Positions 9,916-20,411 of a DNA stretch of 64,000 nucleotides are shown in pieces (positions within the stretch are counted from its first letter, which is position 1; each line of letters begins with the position of its first letter). The notes under the pieces were generated by a model. That model was not told where the DNA came from and searched no databases. It saw only the letters and a program-made list of their open reading frames with translations. This stretch comes from an uncultured Armatimonadota bacterium (GTDB taxonomy: Bacteria > Armatimonadota > Fimbriimonadia > Fimbriimonadales > Fimbriimonadaceae), in assembly GCA_903899015.1 (NCBI GenBank), contig CAIUHP010000113.1, positions 1 to 64,000 of the forward strand, in the 5' to 3' direction. Both the position numbers and the translations under genes were made by a program.

Positions 9916-11331
9916 ATGGCAGAAACTCAATACGATTTTGGAATGGTCGGGCTAGGAACGATGGGGCGTGCGCTCCTACTGAATATGGCGGATCACGGTT
10001 TCGCCGTGGCAGGACTCGATACGGACACTGGAAAAGTCGATGCACTTCACAGCGAAGGCTCTGGCAAACCAGTCAAGGGATTCACTTCCGCTCAGGAATT
10101 TGTTCAATCGATTCGCAAGCCAAGAGCGATCATGATGCTCGTTCCGGCAGGGGCACCTGTCGATGCGGTAACCCATAGTTTGGCCCCTTACCTCGAAGCA
10201 GGCGACTTCCTAATCGACGGTGGTAACAGCTACTTCAAAGACACCGACCGTCGCGTCAAAGAGCTAACCGCTCAGGGGCTCGGATTCATTGGAATGGGCG
10301 TCTCCGGTGGGGAAAGCGGTGCCCGCCGCGGACCGAGCATGATGCCCGGTGGCACTCCCGAAAACTACGAGCGAATTCGACCGATCGTAGAAGCGGTAGC
10401 CGCCAAATATGACGGCGAGCCATGCGTAGCCCTTATGGGATCGGGATCGGCTGGACATTACGTTAAAACCGTACACAACGGAATTGAGTACGGCGTCATG
10501 CAGCTCATCTCCGAGATTTACGATGTCATGAAACGCGGAATTGGCATGAGCAATGCCGAGATTGCCGACGTGCTTGAGTCGTGGAATCAGGCGGAATTGC
10601 AAAGCTTCCTTGTCGAGATTTCGGTGGTGGTCCTAAGAACAAAGGATGAAATAACTGGAAAGGATCTCGTAGATCTGATTTCAGACAAAGCCAAGCAAAA
10701 AGGAACCGGCAAGTGGACTTCGCAAGATGCGATGGACTTAGGCATGCCCATCCCGACCATCGACGTAGCAGTGGCCGCTCGCGAAATGTCTGGCTTGAAG
10801 GACGAGCGAGTTCAGGCTGCAAAGACGTTGAAGCCTACAACTGCTGGTTACCCGTATCCTAAAGAGGATGCGATCGCCTATCTTAGAAGCGCCCTCCATG
10901 TCAGCATGCTTTTGTCCTATGCTCAAGGACTGGCCCTTCTCCGCGAAGCCTCCAAAGAGTATGGATATGGCACCAATCTCGAAACCGTCGCCAAGGTCTG
11001 GCGAGCCGGTTGCATTATTCGTTCGGCATCGTTAGAAACCATCCGGGCTGCCTATGCTGCCAATCCGGATTTACCCAACTTGCTCATGGATCCGGCAATC
11101 GCCGCAATCGTGTTGGCTCACGAAGCCAACCTTCGCAAGGCAGTTATCGGTTCCATTCAATGCTCGATGCCCGCACCGAGCTTGAGCGCAAGTATCGCTT
11201 ATCTCGATGGATATCGCAGCGAGCGACTTCCGGCAAACCTCATTCAAGGTCAACGCGACCTGTTCGGCGCACACACTTACGAGCGACTCGATATGGAAGG
11301 AAGCTTCCACACGCATTGGGAGAATCAATAA
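9916..11331 (+). CDS. gnd: 6-phosphogluconate dehydrogenase, decarboxylating
   Basis: 'FGMVGLGTMGRALLLNMADHGFAVAGLDTD', 'GMGVSGGESGARRGPSMMPGG', 'GSGSAGHYVKTVHNGIEYGVMQLISE', 'KGTGKWTSQDAMDLGMPIPTI'. Confidence 0.96.
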   Translation: MAETQYDFGMVGLGTMGRALLLNMADHGFAVAGLDTDTGKVDALHSEGSGKPVKGFTSAQEFVQSIRKPRAIMMLVPAGAPVDAVTHSLAPYLEAGDFLIDGGNSYFKDTDRRVKELTAQGLGFIGMGVSGGESGARRGPSMMPGGTPENYERIRPIVEAVAAKYDGEPCVALMGSGSAGHYVKTVHNGIEYGVMQLISEIYDVMKRGIGMSNAEIADVLESWNQAELQSFLVEISVVVLRTKDEITGKDLVDLISDKAKQKGTGKWTSQDAMDLGMPIPTIDVAVAAREMSGLKDERVQAAKTLKPTTAGYPYPKEDAIAYLRSALHVSMLLSYAQGLALLREASKEYGYGTNLETVAKVWRAGCIIRSASLETIRAAYAANPDLPNLLMDPAIAAIVLAHEANLRKAVIGSIQCSMPAPSLSASIAYLDGYRSERLPANLIQGQRDLFGAHTYERLDMEGSFHTHWENQ

Positions 11332-11334
11332 TAA

Positions 11335-12837
11335 ATGGCAGCACAGAAACCTGCAATCATCGCCATCTTCGGAGCAACCGGCGACCTGACAAAGCGCAAG
11401 CTGATGCCTGCGCTCTACAACTTATTCCTCGACAAACAACTTCCGCCTAAGTTCTTTATCATTGGCGTTGCGAGGCAGGGTGAGGAAGAAAACTTCCGAA
11501 AATACATGCAAGACGCGATGGGACAATTCTCCCGTCGAGGCGCGGCTGACACTACCAAATGGAGTGAGTTTGTTAGCAGAGTTTCATTCATCTCAGGCGA
11601 GTTCACCGATCCCGCCACGTTCACGAACCTAGCTGAACGAATCGCATCTGAGGAGTCTGAGTTTGGAGAACCAGCATCTCAGATCTTCTACCTCTCCACT
11701 CCCCCGTCAATCTTCGGCACCATCGCCGATGGACTTGGAGCAGCTGGTTTATCGAAAGATATTTCCCGCCAAAGAATCGTTATTGAAAAGCCATTTGGTC
11801 GCGATTACGAGTCTTCGGAGGCTCTCAACAACGAGCTTCTCAAGTCGTTCGATGAGAAGCAGATCTATCGAATTGACCACTACCTTGGCAAGGAAACGGT
11901 TCAAAACATCTTGGCGTTTCGATTTGCCAACGCACTTTACGAGCCGGTTTGGAATCGACGTTATGTTGACCATGTTCAAATCACAGTGGCTGAAGACGTT
12001 GGTGTCGAAAAGCGCGGTGGATACTACGAGACTTCCGGTGCGCTTCGAGACATGGTTCAGAATCACCTGCTACAACTTCTCTGCATGGTTGCAATGGAGC
12101 CATTGGTTTCGTTCGATGCCGACGAAGTACGCAACAAAAAGGTTGACGTTCTCAAAGCAGTTCGTTCTCTCGCCAAGATGAATCCTCACGACTATGCAGT
12201 TCGTGGCCAATACGGACCAGGAATGAAGGATGGCTCTCAGACTCCGGGCTACCGCCAAGAAGATAGCGTCGATCCGATGTCGACCACCGAAACATTTGTT
12301 GCTCTGAAGCTTTACCTTGATAACTGGCGATGGCAAGACGTTCCCTTCTATCTCCGAACGGGTAAGAAACTTGCCCGCAAGCTCTCACAGATAGTGATCG
12401 TTTTCCGCCCCGTGCCTCACCTCATGTTTTCCGCCGATGCTGCCGACAACTTTGAGCCCAACCGACTGATTATTAACATTCAGCCCGAGGAAGGAATTAT
12501 CTTGAAGTTCCAAGCGAAAGAGCCTGGCGCCGGCATGCGACTCAGCACCGTTTCGATGGGATTTGATTACGGAGAAGCGTTCCACGCTCCAAGCCGAGAA
12601 GCTTATGAAACGTTGCTTCAAGAAGTAATCAACGGAGACACGACCCTGTTCATGCGAGACGACCAAGAACGCGTCGCTTGGAACATCGTCGAGCCACTAT
12701 TGGAAGCTTGGCAGTCAAGACCGGCGAACACGTTCCCGAACTACTCCGCAGGAACCTGGGGCCCCGAAGCCTCAGATATGCTTCTCGCCCGTGACGGCCG
12801 ATCGTGGCACAACCCGATGCTTTTCGGAAACGTGTAA
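11335..12837 (+). CDS. zwf: Glucose-6-phosphate 1-dehydrogenase
   Basis: '[20 protein letters not shown]', '[21 protein letters not shown]', '[23 protein letters not shown]'. Confidence 0.96.
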   Translation: MAAQKPAIIAIFGATGDLTKRKLMPALYNLFLDKQLPPKFFIIGVARQGEEENFRKYMQDAMGQFSRRGAADTTKWSEFVSRVSFISGEFTDPATFTNLAERIASEESEFGEPASQIFYLSTPPSIFGTIADGLGAAGLSKDISRQRIVIEKPFGRDYESSEALNNELLKSFDEKQIYRIDHYLGKETVQNILAFRFANALYEPVWNRRYVDHVQITVAEDVGVEKRGGYYETSGALRDMVQNHLLQLLCMVAMEPLVSFDADEVRNKKVDVLKAVRSLAKMNPHDYAVRGQYGPGMKDGSQTPGYRQEDSVDPMSTTETFVALKLYLDNWRWQDVPFYLRTGKKLARKLSQIVIVFRPVPHLMFSADAADNFEPNRLIINIQPEEGIILKFQAKEPGAGMRLSTVSMGFDYGEAFHAPSREAYETLLQEVINGDTTLFMRDDQERVAWNIVEPLLEAWQSRPANTFPNYSAGTWGPEASDMLLARDGRSWHNPMLFGNV

Positions 12838-12851
12838 CAAGGAAGCCGGTC

Positions 12852-12919
12852 TGCGGAATTTATTCCGCACATGGCCCCCGGAATTTATTCCGGCTCCGAG
12901 TGTCGAAAGACACTCGGAG
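12852..12919. repeat. Three consecutive intergenic hairpins between zwf and pgl
   Basis: TGCGGAATTTATTCCGCA; CCGGAATTTATTCCGG; CTCCGAGTGTC-GAAA-GACACTCGGAG (11-bp stem, GAAA tetraloop). Confidence 0.85.
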
Positions 12920-13022
12920 GGTGAATCGCAAAAACGTTAAAGCACAGATTACAGAATTCAAAGCGCCAGTAACAGCTATCCGGCGGCTACAAAAAATCAC
13001 CTTCCACCTCGACCTTTGACCC

Positions 13023-13739
13023 GTGCCCCCTATGCAGATCTTCCCCGATTTAGAAACCCTCAGCCGAGCCGCGGCTGAAGTATTTGTTCAGATATGCCAC
13101 CAAGCCGTTTCGGACCATGGCCGCTTTGATGTTGCTTTGAGTGGAGGTAGCACGCCTAAGCGAATGTTCGAGTTGCTGAGCACCCCAGACTTTCGGGACC
13201 GTATCACCTGGTCGAACGTGCATTTGTTTTGGAGTGATGAGCGATACGTGCCCCCGACAGATTCTCAGTCAAATGAGCACATGGCACGAGAAGCTCTCAT
13301 TCAATTCATTCCCATTCCCGCGCCGAACGTCCACGGCATGTACAAACCAGGTGGCGTTGAGTTGGCGGCTGCCGCGTACGAGCAGTTGATAAAGGATGAA
13401 TTGGGTGAAGAGCTAGCCCTCGACCTGACACTCCTCGGTATTGGTCCGGATGGGCACACTGCTTCTCTCTTCCCCGGCGAACCCTCCGTTCACGAGAAAG
13501 TGCGACTTGTCGTCGCCGGAATCGGTCACGCAGGAGTTTCAGAGCGGATCACGATGACACCTCCGCTTCTAAACCGCTCTCGAACCGTGATGTTCCTGGT
13601 GGCAGGTACCGATAAGCAGGAACCTCTCAAACGAATTTTCGATGGCCCCGAAGATTGGGACGAAACCCCATCTCAATCGGTAGCTCGACACGCGCCGAAC
13701 ATCATCTGGATGCTCGACGCCAAAGCAGCTGGCGAATAA
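13023..13739 (+). CDS. pgl: 6-phosphogluconolactonase
   Basis: 'FDVALSGGSTPKRMFELLS', 'VHLFWSDERYVPPTDSQSNEHMAREALI', 'LLGIGPDGHTASLFPG'; follows zwf. Confidence 0.93.
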   Translation: MPPMQIFPDLETLSRAAAEVFVQICHQAVSDHGRFDVALSGGSTPKRMFELLSTPDFRDRITWSNVHLFWSDERYVPPTDSQSNEHMAREALIQFIPIPAPNVHGMYKPGGVELAAAAYEQLIKDELGEELALDLTLLGIGPDGHTASLFPGEPSVHEKVRLVVAGIGHAGVSERITMTPPLLNRSRTVMFLVAGTDKQEPLKRIFDGPEDWDETPSQSVARHAPNIIWMLDAKAAGE

Positions 13740-13770
13740 ACGCACCATAACCGAATAACGTAGTACAGAT

Positions 13771-14643
13771 ATGAGTCTGTCAACTTCATCCAACATTCAT
13801 TCCGCCACAACTGTCGGGCCGATTCGGTTGGCGGTTGCTGATTTGGCTCGGATGACCCGTTTCTACGTAGACGTCATTGGCCTTACCACCTTGCGAGCGG
13901 ATTCGACCTCGGCGGACCTTGGCACCAAAGGGGGAGCATTGTTAGTCCAGCTCACATATTCTCCCGACACCATTCCCGCCACCCGTAGATCGCCGGGACT
14001 CTTCCATCAGGCTATTCTTCTCCCAACGCGCGTCGCGCTTGGACGTTTGCTCCTTCATCTGTCTGAAACTGGTTGGAGACTGTCGGGAGCGGGAGACCAC
14101 CTCGTCAGTGAAGCCCTATATTTAGACGATCCGGAAGGCAATGGAATTGAATTGTATGTCGACCGCCCTCGCGAAACCTGGGAATTCAAAAACGGTCACG
14201 TTCAGATGGACACCCTCCCCGTCGACATCGATTCGTTAGTCAAAGAAGGGCAAACGGACGCGACCCCTTGGACAGGAATCGATGAAGGTGCGACGATGGG
14301 GCATATTCACCTCAAGGTTTCTCACCTTGAAGCCTCGCGGCATTTTTATCAAGATATCCTTGGCTTTAATGTCATGGCGTCCATGCCTCAAGCGCTCTTT
14401 CTGTCTGCAGGTGGCTATCACCATCATCTGGGCTTGAATACCTGGATGTCAGCCGGAATGCTCCCACCGGCTCCCAATGTTACGGGGCTACGCCACTTTG
14501 GAGTCAACGTGCCCGATCTCAAAGAACTTGATCGAATCAAGTCTGCTTTAACAGAGAACGCCATTCCTTTTGAGACTAGAGGTGATGGAATATTCGTGCA
14601 AGATCCATCACAAAACGGCATCTTGATTCAAGTCGGTGTGTAA
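13771..14643 (+). CDS. VOC family protein (two glyoxalase/extradiol dioxygenase-like modules, CatE-like)
   Basis: Repeated VOC pattern: 'GPIRLAVADLARMTRFYVDVIGLT' and 'GHIHLKVSHLEASRHFYQDILGFNVM'; 'YLDDPEGNGIELYVDRP'. Confidence 0.88.
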   Translation: MSLSTSSNIHSATTVGPIRLAVADLARMTRFYVDVIGLTTLRADSTSADLGTKGGALLVQLTYSPDTIPATRRSPGLFHQAILLPTRVALGRLLLHLSETGWRLSGAGDHLVSEALYLDDPEGNGIELYVDRPRETWEFKNGHVQMDTLPVDIDSLVKEGQTDATPWTGIDEGATMGHIHLKVSHLEASRHFYQDILGFNVMASMPQALFLSAGGYHHHLGLNTWMSAGMLPPAPNVTGLRHFGVNVPDLKELDRIKSALTENAIPFETRGDGIFVQDPSQNGILIQVGV

Positions 14644-14663
14644 ATGCGGCAGACTGTCTCCCT

Positions 14664-15374
14664 ATGAGCGAATATGTTCTAGGCGTCGATGGATGCACGG
14701 AAGGCTGGCTTTACTGTCGTCTGGAAGTTCAAACTCATAGGGCAAACTTCGGAATTGTTTCGATGTTTTCCGATCTGTTGACAGAATTCAAATCTGCTGA
14801 ATTCATTGGCATCGATATCCCCATTGGACTTTGGGATGAACGAAAGCCAAGGGCCTGCGACGTCGAAGCACGAAAACTCCTGGGCCAGCCTCGCGGATCA
14901 AGCGTCTTCCCTGCCCCCGCACGCTCACTAATTGGACTTGAATCTTACGGCGAGGCGAATTCTGTTTCGAAAGCCCTGTACGGCAAAGGCCTCAGCGCTC
15001 AGGCCCACGGAATCTGCAAGAAGATCCTTGAGGTCGATCAACTGATGGATCCAAGCCTGCAGACACACGTCGTCGAAGTCCATCCGGAAGTGTGCTTTTG
15101 GGGCATCCAAGATAAGCCCCTATCTCATTCCAAGAGAACCTCGGAGGGTTACGAAGAGCGCCGACAACTCCTTCAACCCGTTTTAGGGCTGGAATTACCC
15201 GAACGTTCTAACTGGCGAAGTGTGGGTATCCGGCGAGGCGCCGCACCGGACGACATGCTTGATGCCGCAGTGGCTGCCAATTCTGCCCGCCAGTTGCTCG
15301 CCGGTACTGGACGTCGCGTACCTGAGCGGCCAGAGATTGATCCCCGTGGATTGAGAATGGAGATTAATTTCTGA
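14664..15374 (+). CDS. DUF429 family protein
   Basis: 'VLGVDGCTEGWLYCRL', 'FIGIDIPIGLWDERKPRACDVEARKLLGQPRGSSVFPAPAR', 'DDMLDAAVAA'. Confidence 0.8.
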   Translation: MSEYVLGVDGCTEGWLYCRLEVQTHRANFGIVSMFSDLLTEFKSAEFIGIDIPIGLWDERKPRACDVEARKLLGQPRGSSVFPAPARSLIGLESYGEANSVSKALYGKGLSAQAHGICKKILEVDQLMDPSLQTHVVEVHPEVCFWGIQDKPLSHSKRTSEGYEERRQLLQPVLGLELPERSNWRSVGIRRGAAPDDMLDAAVAANSARQLLAGTGRRVPERPEIDPRGLRMEINF

Positions 15375-15384
15375 CGTAACGAGA

Positions 15385-18300
15385 TTAAGCGTCACTAAAT
15401 CTGAGCCAAACGCTTAGCTTTTGACCAGTCTTGACCGTTTGGGCTTCATTGAGGATGACAAGAACCCGAGATTCGTTCACCGCGATTTTCGCCTCAACCT
15501 TCTTGCTACCTAGCCGAACTCCTACTCCCTTGGGAACTTTGTCTCCCGTATCGAAGGCCAGGCGCTGGATCGTAAGTTGTCCATATTTGATTGAGATTTC
15601 CGACTTCTGAGAATCGGCAGATCGCTTTTGAACATAGGTTCCCCAACCTTCTGCAACCGTAAACGGAGCTTTGAAATCCTCAGGAGTTAACCGAGGCGAG
15701 AAACCGATCGTCTGCCTTGGACCGTTGTGCTCGAAGCCACAGATCGCGATGAAGCTGCCGTAGCTGGCCATTGCGCGTGCGTAATGGTCACTGCATTCAA
15801 TCTCATTCCACGGATTACGCAGGTCTGCCCGATACCGATCATGAATCGCTCGGGTGATTGCTAACCCTTCTTCAACCATTCCCTCTGCGATCATGTGAGC
15901 GGCTGCTTGATGCTCAAACCCACTCATGCACTCGTTGAAGTAGCCAAACTGCCATGCGGAAGGGTCACCGAAAGCATCTGGCGTTCGCTTGGGATTCGTG
16001 GTCATGATGAGCCCACCGTCACCCGGAACGGCGTACCAGCGGCCCTCTTTATGCGAGTCGCGCCAAGGTCCGACGTCGGGAGTGAAGTTGTACTTATACA
16101 GCGCCTTTAGGGCCGACACTGTATGAACTCGATCAAGCACGCGTCCCAAACCGACTTGCCAAGCCCAGCCTTGCCCCATCACTTGGTCGATGTGGCAACA
16201 ATCGTAAGTGCCGAGCGCTTTTGGATGAGCCGGGTCGTGAGTCTGGATGTAGTACTCGCCGTTGAATAAATCTCGGTCAATGTTTTTAAAGCCTTGCTGG
16301 AAGATGCCTCGGCAACGCTTTGCAAAGTCTCCATCTCCTAGTTCGAGTGCCATCGCTTCGCCTGCACGCAGAGCAGCAAGATACAAAGATGTGATCCAAG
16401 AGATCTTTCCGAACCATGCTGCATCCAGCGTATTCTCTTGGGCTCCCTGCAAGATTCCTTCGACGTTGGGATCGAGACTGATCAAGTACTCGATCGACAT
16501 CTTAACTTTGGGCCATAGGGCGGTTAAGAACTGGTCGTCTTTGGACATTTGGTGCTCGCGGTAGACGCGTAAAATCGTTCCTGCCTGGCCATCCGCCGCC
16601 GCTTTTCGGTCATATTCCGCTCGATTTCCAATCTGGCCGTCTTTCTCGTTAAATGCGATCACATAGTCGGTGTTGGTACGGACTTCACGTTCCAATTCAG
16701 GAAAAATCCGACCCATTGCCTGTGCGTAGTGCCATACATGGCAGCAGGTACCCGCGCAACAGCCCACTCCTTCCCAGGCATAGAAGCGACCGGTACCAAA
16801 GCGGTGAGCCGTTGTCGTAGCCAGTGTGGACGTATTCGCAAAGGTTCGATCTAAGAACCAATAGGGCAACGTTGAGTCGTACCACGTCTTGTGCCAAAGC
16901 CTCGTCTGATCGGCCAGTCTTGAGCGGTTCTTTGCGACATAGCGGATGACCTCAGCCGCATCGGAATACTTCTTTGCATAGTATCGCCCTGACGTATCGT
17001 CGGGGATTCCAAGTCGCAAATTAGGGAAATTCCAAGCTACCGCGAAAACAAACTCGACCGATCCGCCTGGCTCCAAGGTCACCTTTTTCGAAACGGTTCC
17101 GATATGGTCAGGTTGAGCGGCTGGGTCGATCTTTCCATCGCCCAAGAGCGCGAGTGACATGGTTCCAAAATCTGGAAGTAGATGGAGTGGCTGATCTTGA
17201 GGCGGATTGTCAGACTGAATAATGCGTCCAACGCCAATGTTGCCCCACCCTCCCGAGAGGTTATCGACAATCTCAAGCGTTGCATCCTTGCCCGCGAATT
17301 CCTTAACTGAGAAGAATGCCGTATGAAGCTTATTCTCGTCTCTCCCAGTCGCCGATTGAACAACTTTTCCATCGACTACTAGGTTCATGCAAGTTTGCCC
17401 AGGGTGATTACCACCGCCGATCCAGAAGTTGATGTAGTCTCGCTCGATCTTAAATGGCTTTCTGGTCAGCTTGCCTTTTGCGCCATCTTTATCGCCGATC
17501 GAGGCTCCGGGAGCAGCTGCATGGGAGTTGACAACATGATCTCCTGGTCCACCAACATCGCCTTGGTAGTCTGGCAGTTTGGACTTCAAGATCGGTCCGG
17601 TGCCAAAAGCGGTCCCTTCGACCGTCCAACCGTAGTAGTCCTCCTTATCCCAATCCTCTAGCGGAAGATCAAACCGTTTGACCTCTTTTGACTTCAATTC
17701 TTCTGCCTTGCAAAGAAGCAAGCTAAGCCCGTCCTCCCGGTGCGCTTCGTTGATGAGCTCAAACGTGCCCTTTAGACCGTGCTGGGAACAAACCGCATTT
17801 TGAAGCGATCCCGTTATCTCAACCGTGGAAGCATTTCCTCCTCGGTTGTGGACCGTGTAGTGCATCAAGGTCACGGGCAAACTACTGTCGTCGGCGTTCA
17901 GTGGAATAAACGGCGAAAAGGCCTCCAATTCGACCTGAATCGATGGATGATCGCAGTATTTAACATGAGCAACCGGATACTCGCCGATGAATCGAATATC
18001 CGTGAATCCTCGTTTGTCCAGCGGGCGGGGGGCTTCGGCGTCAACTTGCAACACGAAGTCTTGCTGAAATGGATGAATTTGTTCGGGCGGGGCCACGTAA
18101 GCCGAACCACCTCCTGCGTTGAGCGATGTGCCTCGATAAGTGACCGACTCCTTCATGATTCCAAACTGATTGGAATTGAAGATGTCCCACAGCCACAATC
18201 GTCCGTCGCCTCCGATATAGAGTCCGCCCGCGCAGATTCCGCCAATCGGCATTCCGATCTTGGCGAGTTGTTTCCCGCGATACTCGGCTCGATTGCCACG

Positions 18301-18501
18301 CATAGTGAGTGACTTCACCCAGTCGGGCCGAAGCTTTTTATCGATGGGAATGGAGAACTGAAAGTCCGAGGCTTGGAACGGTCCCGCAAACAGCCACTCC
18401 GGCATCATCAGCCCGAAAGTCGTCACTCCCGCAATCTTCAAAAACGTACGACGAGGTAACCCAGTAGGCTCGCAGCAACTCTGCCCTTCACCACAACTCA
18501 T
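15385..18501 (-). CDS. GH116 family beta-glucosidase/glucosylceramidase-like protein, Tat-exported
   Basis: N-terminal 'PRRTFLKIAGVTTFGLMMP' Tat motif; 'GMPIGGICAGGLYIGGDGRLWLWDIFN'; 'TYDCCHIDQVMGQGWAWQVGLGRVL'; 'WQFGYFNECMSGFEHQAAAHMIAEGMVEEGL' typical of GH116. Confidence 0.88.
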   Translation of the reverse strand: MSCGEGQSCCEPTGLPRRTFLKIAGVTTFGLMMPEWLFAGPFQASDFQFSIPIDKKLRPDWVKSLTMRGNRAEYRGKQLAKIGMPIGGICAGGLYIGGDGRLWLWDIFNSNQFGIMKESVTYRGTSLNAGGGSAYVAPPEQIHPFQQDFVLQVDAEAPRPLDKRGFTDIRFIGEYPVAHVKYCDHPSIQVELEAFSPFIPLNADDSSLPVTLMHYTVHNRGGNASTVEITGSLQNAVCSQHGLKGTFELINEAHREDGLSLLLCKAEELKSKEVKRFDLPLEDWDKEDYYGWTVEGTAFGTGPILKSKLPDYQGDVGGPGDHVVNSHAAAPGASIGDKDGAKGKLTRKPFKIERDYINFWIGGGNHPGQTCMNLVVDGKVVQSATGRDENKLHTAFFSVKEFAGKDATLEIVDNLSGGWGNIGVGRIIQSDNPPQDQPLHLLPDFGTMSLALLGDGKIDPAAQPDHIGTVSKKVTLEPGGSVEFVFAVAWNFPNLRLGIPDDTSGRYYAKKYSDAAEVIRYVAKNRSRLADQTRLWHKTWYDSTLPYWFLDRTFANTSTLATTTAHRFGTGRFYAWEGVGCCAGTCCHVWHYAQAMGRIFPELEREVRTNTDYVIAFNEKDGQIGNRAEYDRKAAADGQAGTILRVYREHQMSKDDQFLTALWPKVKMSIEYLISLDPNVEGILQGAQENTLDAAWFGKISWITSLYLAALRAGEAMALELGDGDFAKRCRGIFQQGFKNIDRDLFNGEYYIQTHDPAHPKALGTYDCCHIDQVMGQGWAWQVGLGRVLDRVHTVSALKALYKYNFTPDVGPWRDSHKEGRWYAVPGDGGLIMTTNPKRTPDAFGDPSAWQFGYFNECMSGFEHQAAAHMIAEGMVEEGLAITRAIHDRYRADLRNPWNEIECSDHYARAMASYGSFIAICGFEHNGPRQTIGFSPRLTPEDFKAPFTVAEGWGTYVQKRSADSQKSEISIKYGQLTIQRLAFDTGDKVPKGVGVRLGSKKVEAKIAVNESRVLVILNEAQTVKTGQKLSVWLRFSDA

Positions 18502-18619
18502 AGGGTCGTAGGCTACCTAAAATCGACGGAGGTGAGTGGGAACTGCCTTGAACCAAATTGTGTGCTTAAGGCTTTTCCAGAGTCTTTTAAATAGGATGTA
18601 ATTCCGTGGCCACCATCCA

Positions 18620-18653
18620 ACTTCGACAGGTCCCCGAGCGGACCTGTCGAAGT
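18620..18653. terminator. Perfect 14-bp intergenic hairpin, possible terminator
   Basis: ACTTCGACAGGTCC-CCGAGC-GGACCTGTCGAAGT; located downstream of the 18662-20086 minus gene; no strong T-tract. Confidence 0.6.
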
Positions 18654-18661
18654 CATCGCCC

Positions 18662-20158
18662 CTAGAACTTAACTGCCACACCCAGAGCATAGGTTGTTTG
18701 CTTTTGCTTAAAGCCATTCACTGGGTTTGCGCCCGCCTGTATTTGGAAGGTGAGTTGTTGGTTCTTCGGCCCAAATGTGAATTTCGCATCCAAGACCTCA
18801 ACCACCGAGCTCGATACTTGACCTCCGCTACTTATTCCAGCACCCCACTTTTGGAGATAGTAAGAATTGATCGTTCCGTCCAAAGTCGCCCCAAATAACG
18901 ATTGTCCCTTCCAACCGAGCGTTAGTGCAGGTCGAACCAGCCACTGCGGACTACCTACAGTCGCGGTCTGGTCAATTCCTTTTACGTTTCGATAGTAGAT
19001 GTAGCCGAGGTCCGGTCCAAATTCTAAATATGTTCCGTTGAGGCAATCTGCGTTTGCTACGTAATCAGAAGCATTTGACCGACGGTCTCCAAGGCGAATC
19101 CGAGGCTTGTAATAAGTGGATACGTTCGTGAACGACTGTTGTGTATCCATCTCAAAGCCTATGATCGTTACTGCATCACCGACATGAACTAGGTCGGTAA
19201 CTCCATCGTATTTCAAGGAAATTTGAGAGTCCTTAACGTCTGACCTATCGTAGAGAGCACCAGAAAGATCTAGGTTGTAAAAGCTCTGCTCTTTGAAGAG
19301 AAACGATTGAAGCGGATTAGGAACACCTGCATAGGTTATTTCTGGGCTAAAGAGAGTTGCATTTGATCTGTCTGGCTTGTTTGCAGGCCCGGTAAAAAGG
19401 TCTTTTGCCGTTGTGCTCAGATTTGACTTCAAAGTAAAGTTCGCCCGTCCGGTCCAAGATAATTCGTCAGAGTCTGTCGTTCTGACGTTCTTAAAGTGGA
19501 CTGCAGAGCTCAGAAAATGTCGATTCCCTTTGAATCCACCATTAACCGCTAAAGCATCAAGATGAGCTAGGTCAAGCGTTACGATGTAGTTCGCGTTGTA
19601 GCTTCCTTGCCCAATGTCTGTCATATTTGACATCTTAAATGCCCTCATGACAGTCGGGTTAGCAACTTTCGGAAGCAGCACGAGAAGGAGCGATTCAGTT
19701 TTCTTTCCTGGATCAACGATCTGCGCCGCTGTGATTTGGACCCCTCCGTCTTTCCCTTGAGATCGAACGGAAAAGGCTGTGTGGAGATCCTTAAAGCCGT
19801 TATCGGGAGCTATAAAGTCAGAATCCGCCCCATAATTAAATGATTTCTTTCCTAGGTAACTGAAGATTGCGGAAGCATACGAATCAATATCGTTAGCAGT
19901 CCTTTCGCCAGCGACTTGTTCGATGTAGGCTTTGAAGTCCGATTTAGTCAACGTCAACCCTACAAGAGGGGTTGCCTTAGTAACAGGCAGACCATGGGCG
20001 CTGATCATCTTTTGACCCGCAAAATAAACGTCTGCGAACTGAAAAGGTACAGGAACTTTCTTTGTGGTGTCTGTTTGAGCCGCCAAAATCGCTGAAGTAC
20101 AGATAGTGTTGAGTACAACAAGCGATTATAATCTAGTAAATGCAAGTTTAGGACGCAT
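18662..20158 (-). pseudogene. Hypothetical exported (possibly beta-barrel-like) protein with an in-frame TAA in its signal peptide
   Basis: The ORF track calls 18662-20086 from a TTG. The same frame extends to ATG 20158: MRPKLAFTRL*SLVVLNTICTSAILAAQTDTTKK..., with TAA at 20126-20128. The rest of the ORF is open and ends in an aromatic residue (AVKF). Confidence 0.55.
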
Positions 20159-20411
20159 CTGAGCACGTTACCGGACAGACTTTGTCCTTTGCAAGGTATG
20201 CATGTTAATTTATGCTGCTTAAGATAAATTTGTTCACTTTGAAAGGCCTTCAACTTGATGTGAATGTTAGACTGGCAGCTCAGAAACCACCGCAGTGTCC
20301 TAATACAGCTCAATACTTCCCTGCTTGCTCACGAGGAAGTATCCCGTTGCACCAACCAGAGGATCAGCAAATTACCCGGCAAGAATTTGATGGTGCGGGT
20401 ACGCTGAAAAC

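Noticed and set aside
11663-12181. 172-aa ORF inside zwf
   Set aside because: Out-of-frame shadow of a clear zwf gene.
17779-18312. 177-aa plus ORF antisense to the GH116 gene
   Set aside because: Shadow ORF with no recognisable features.
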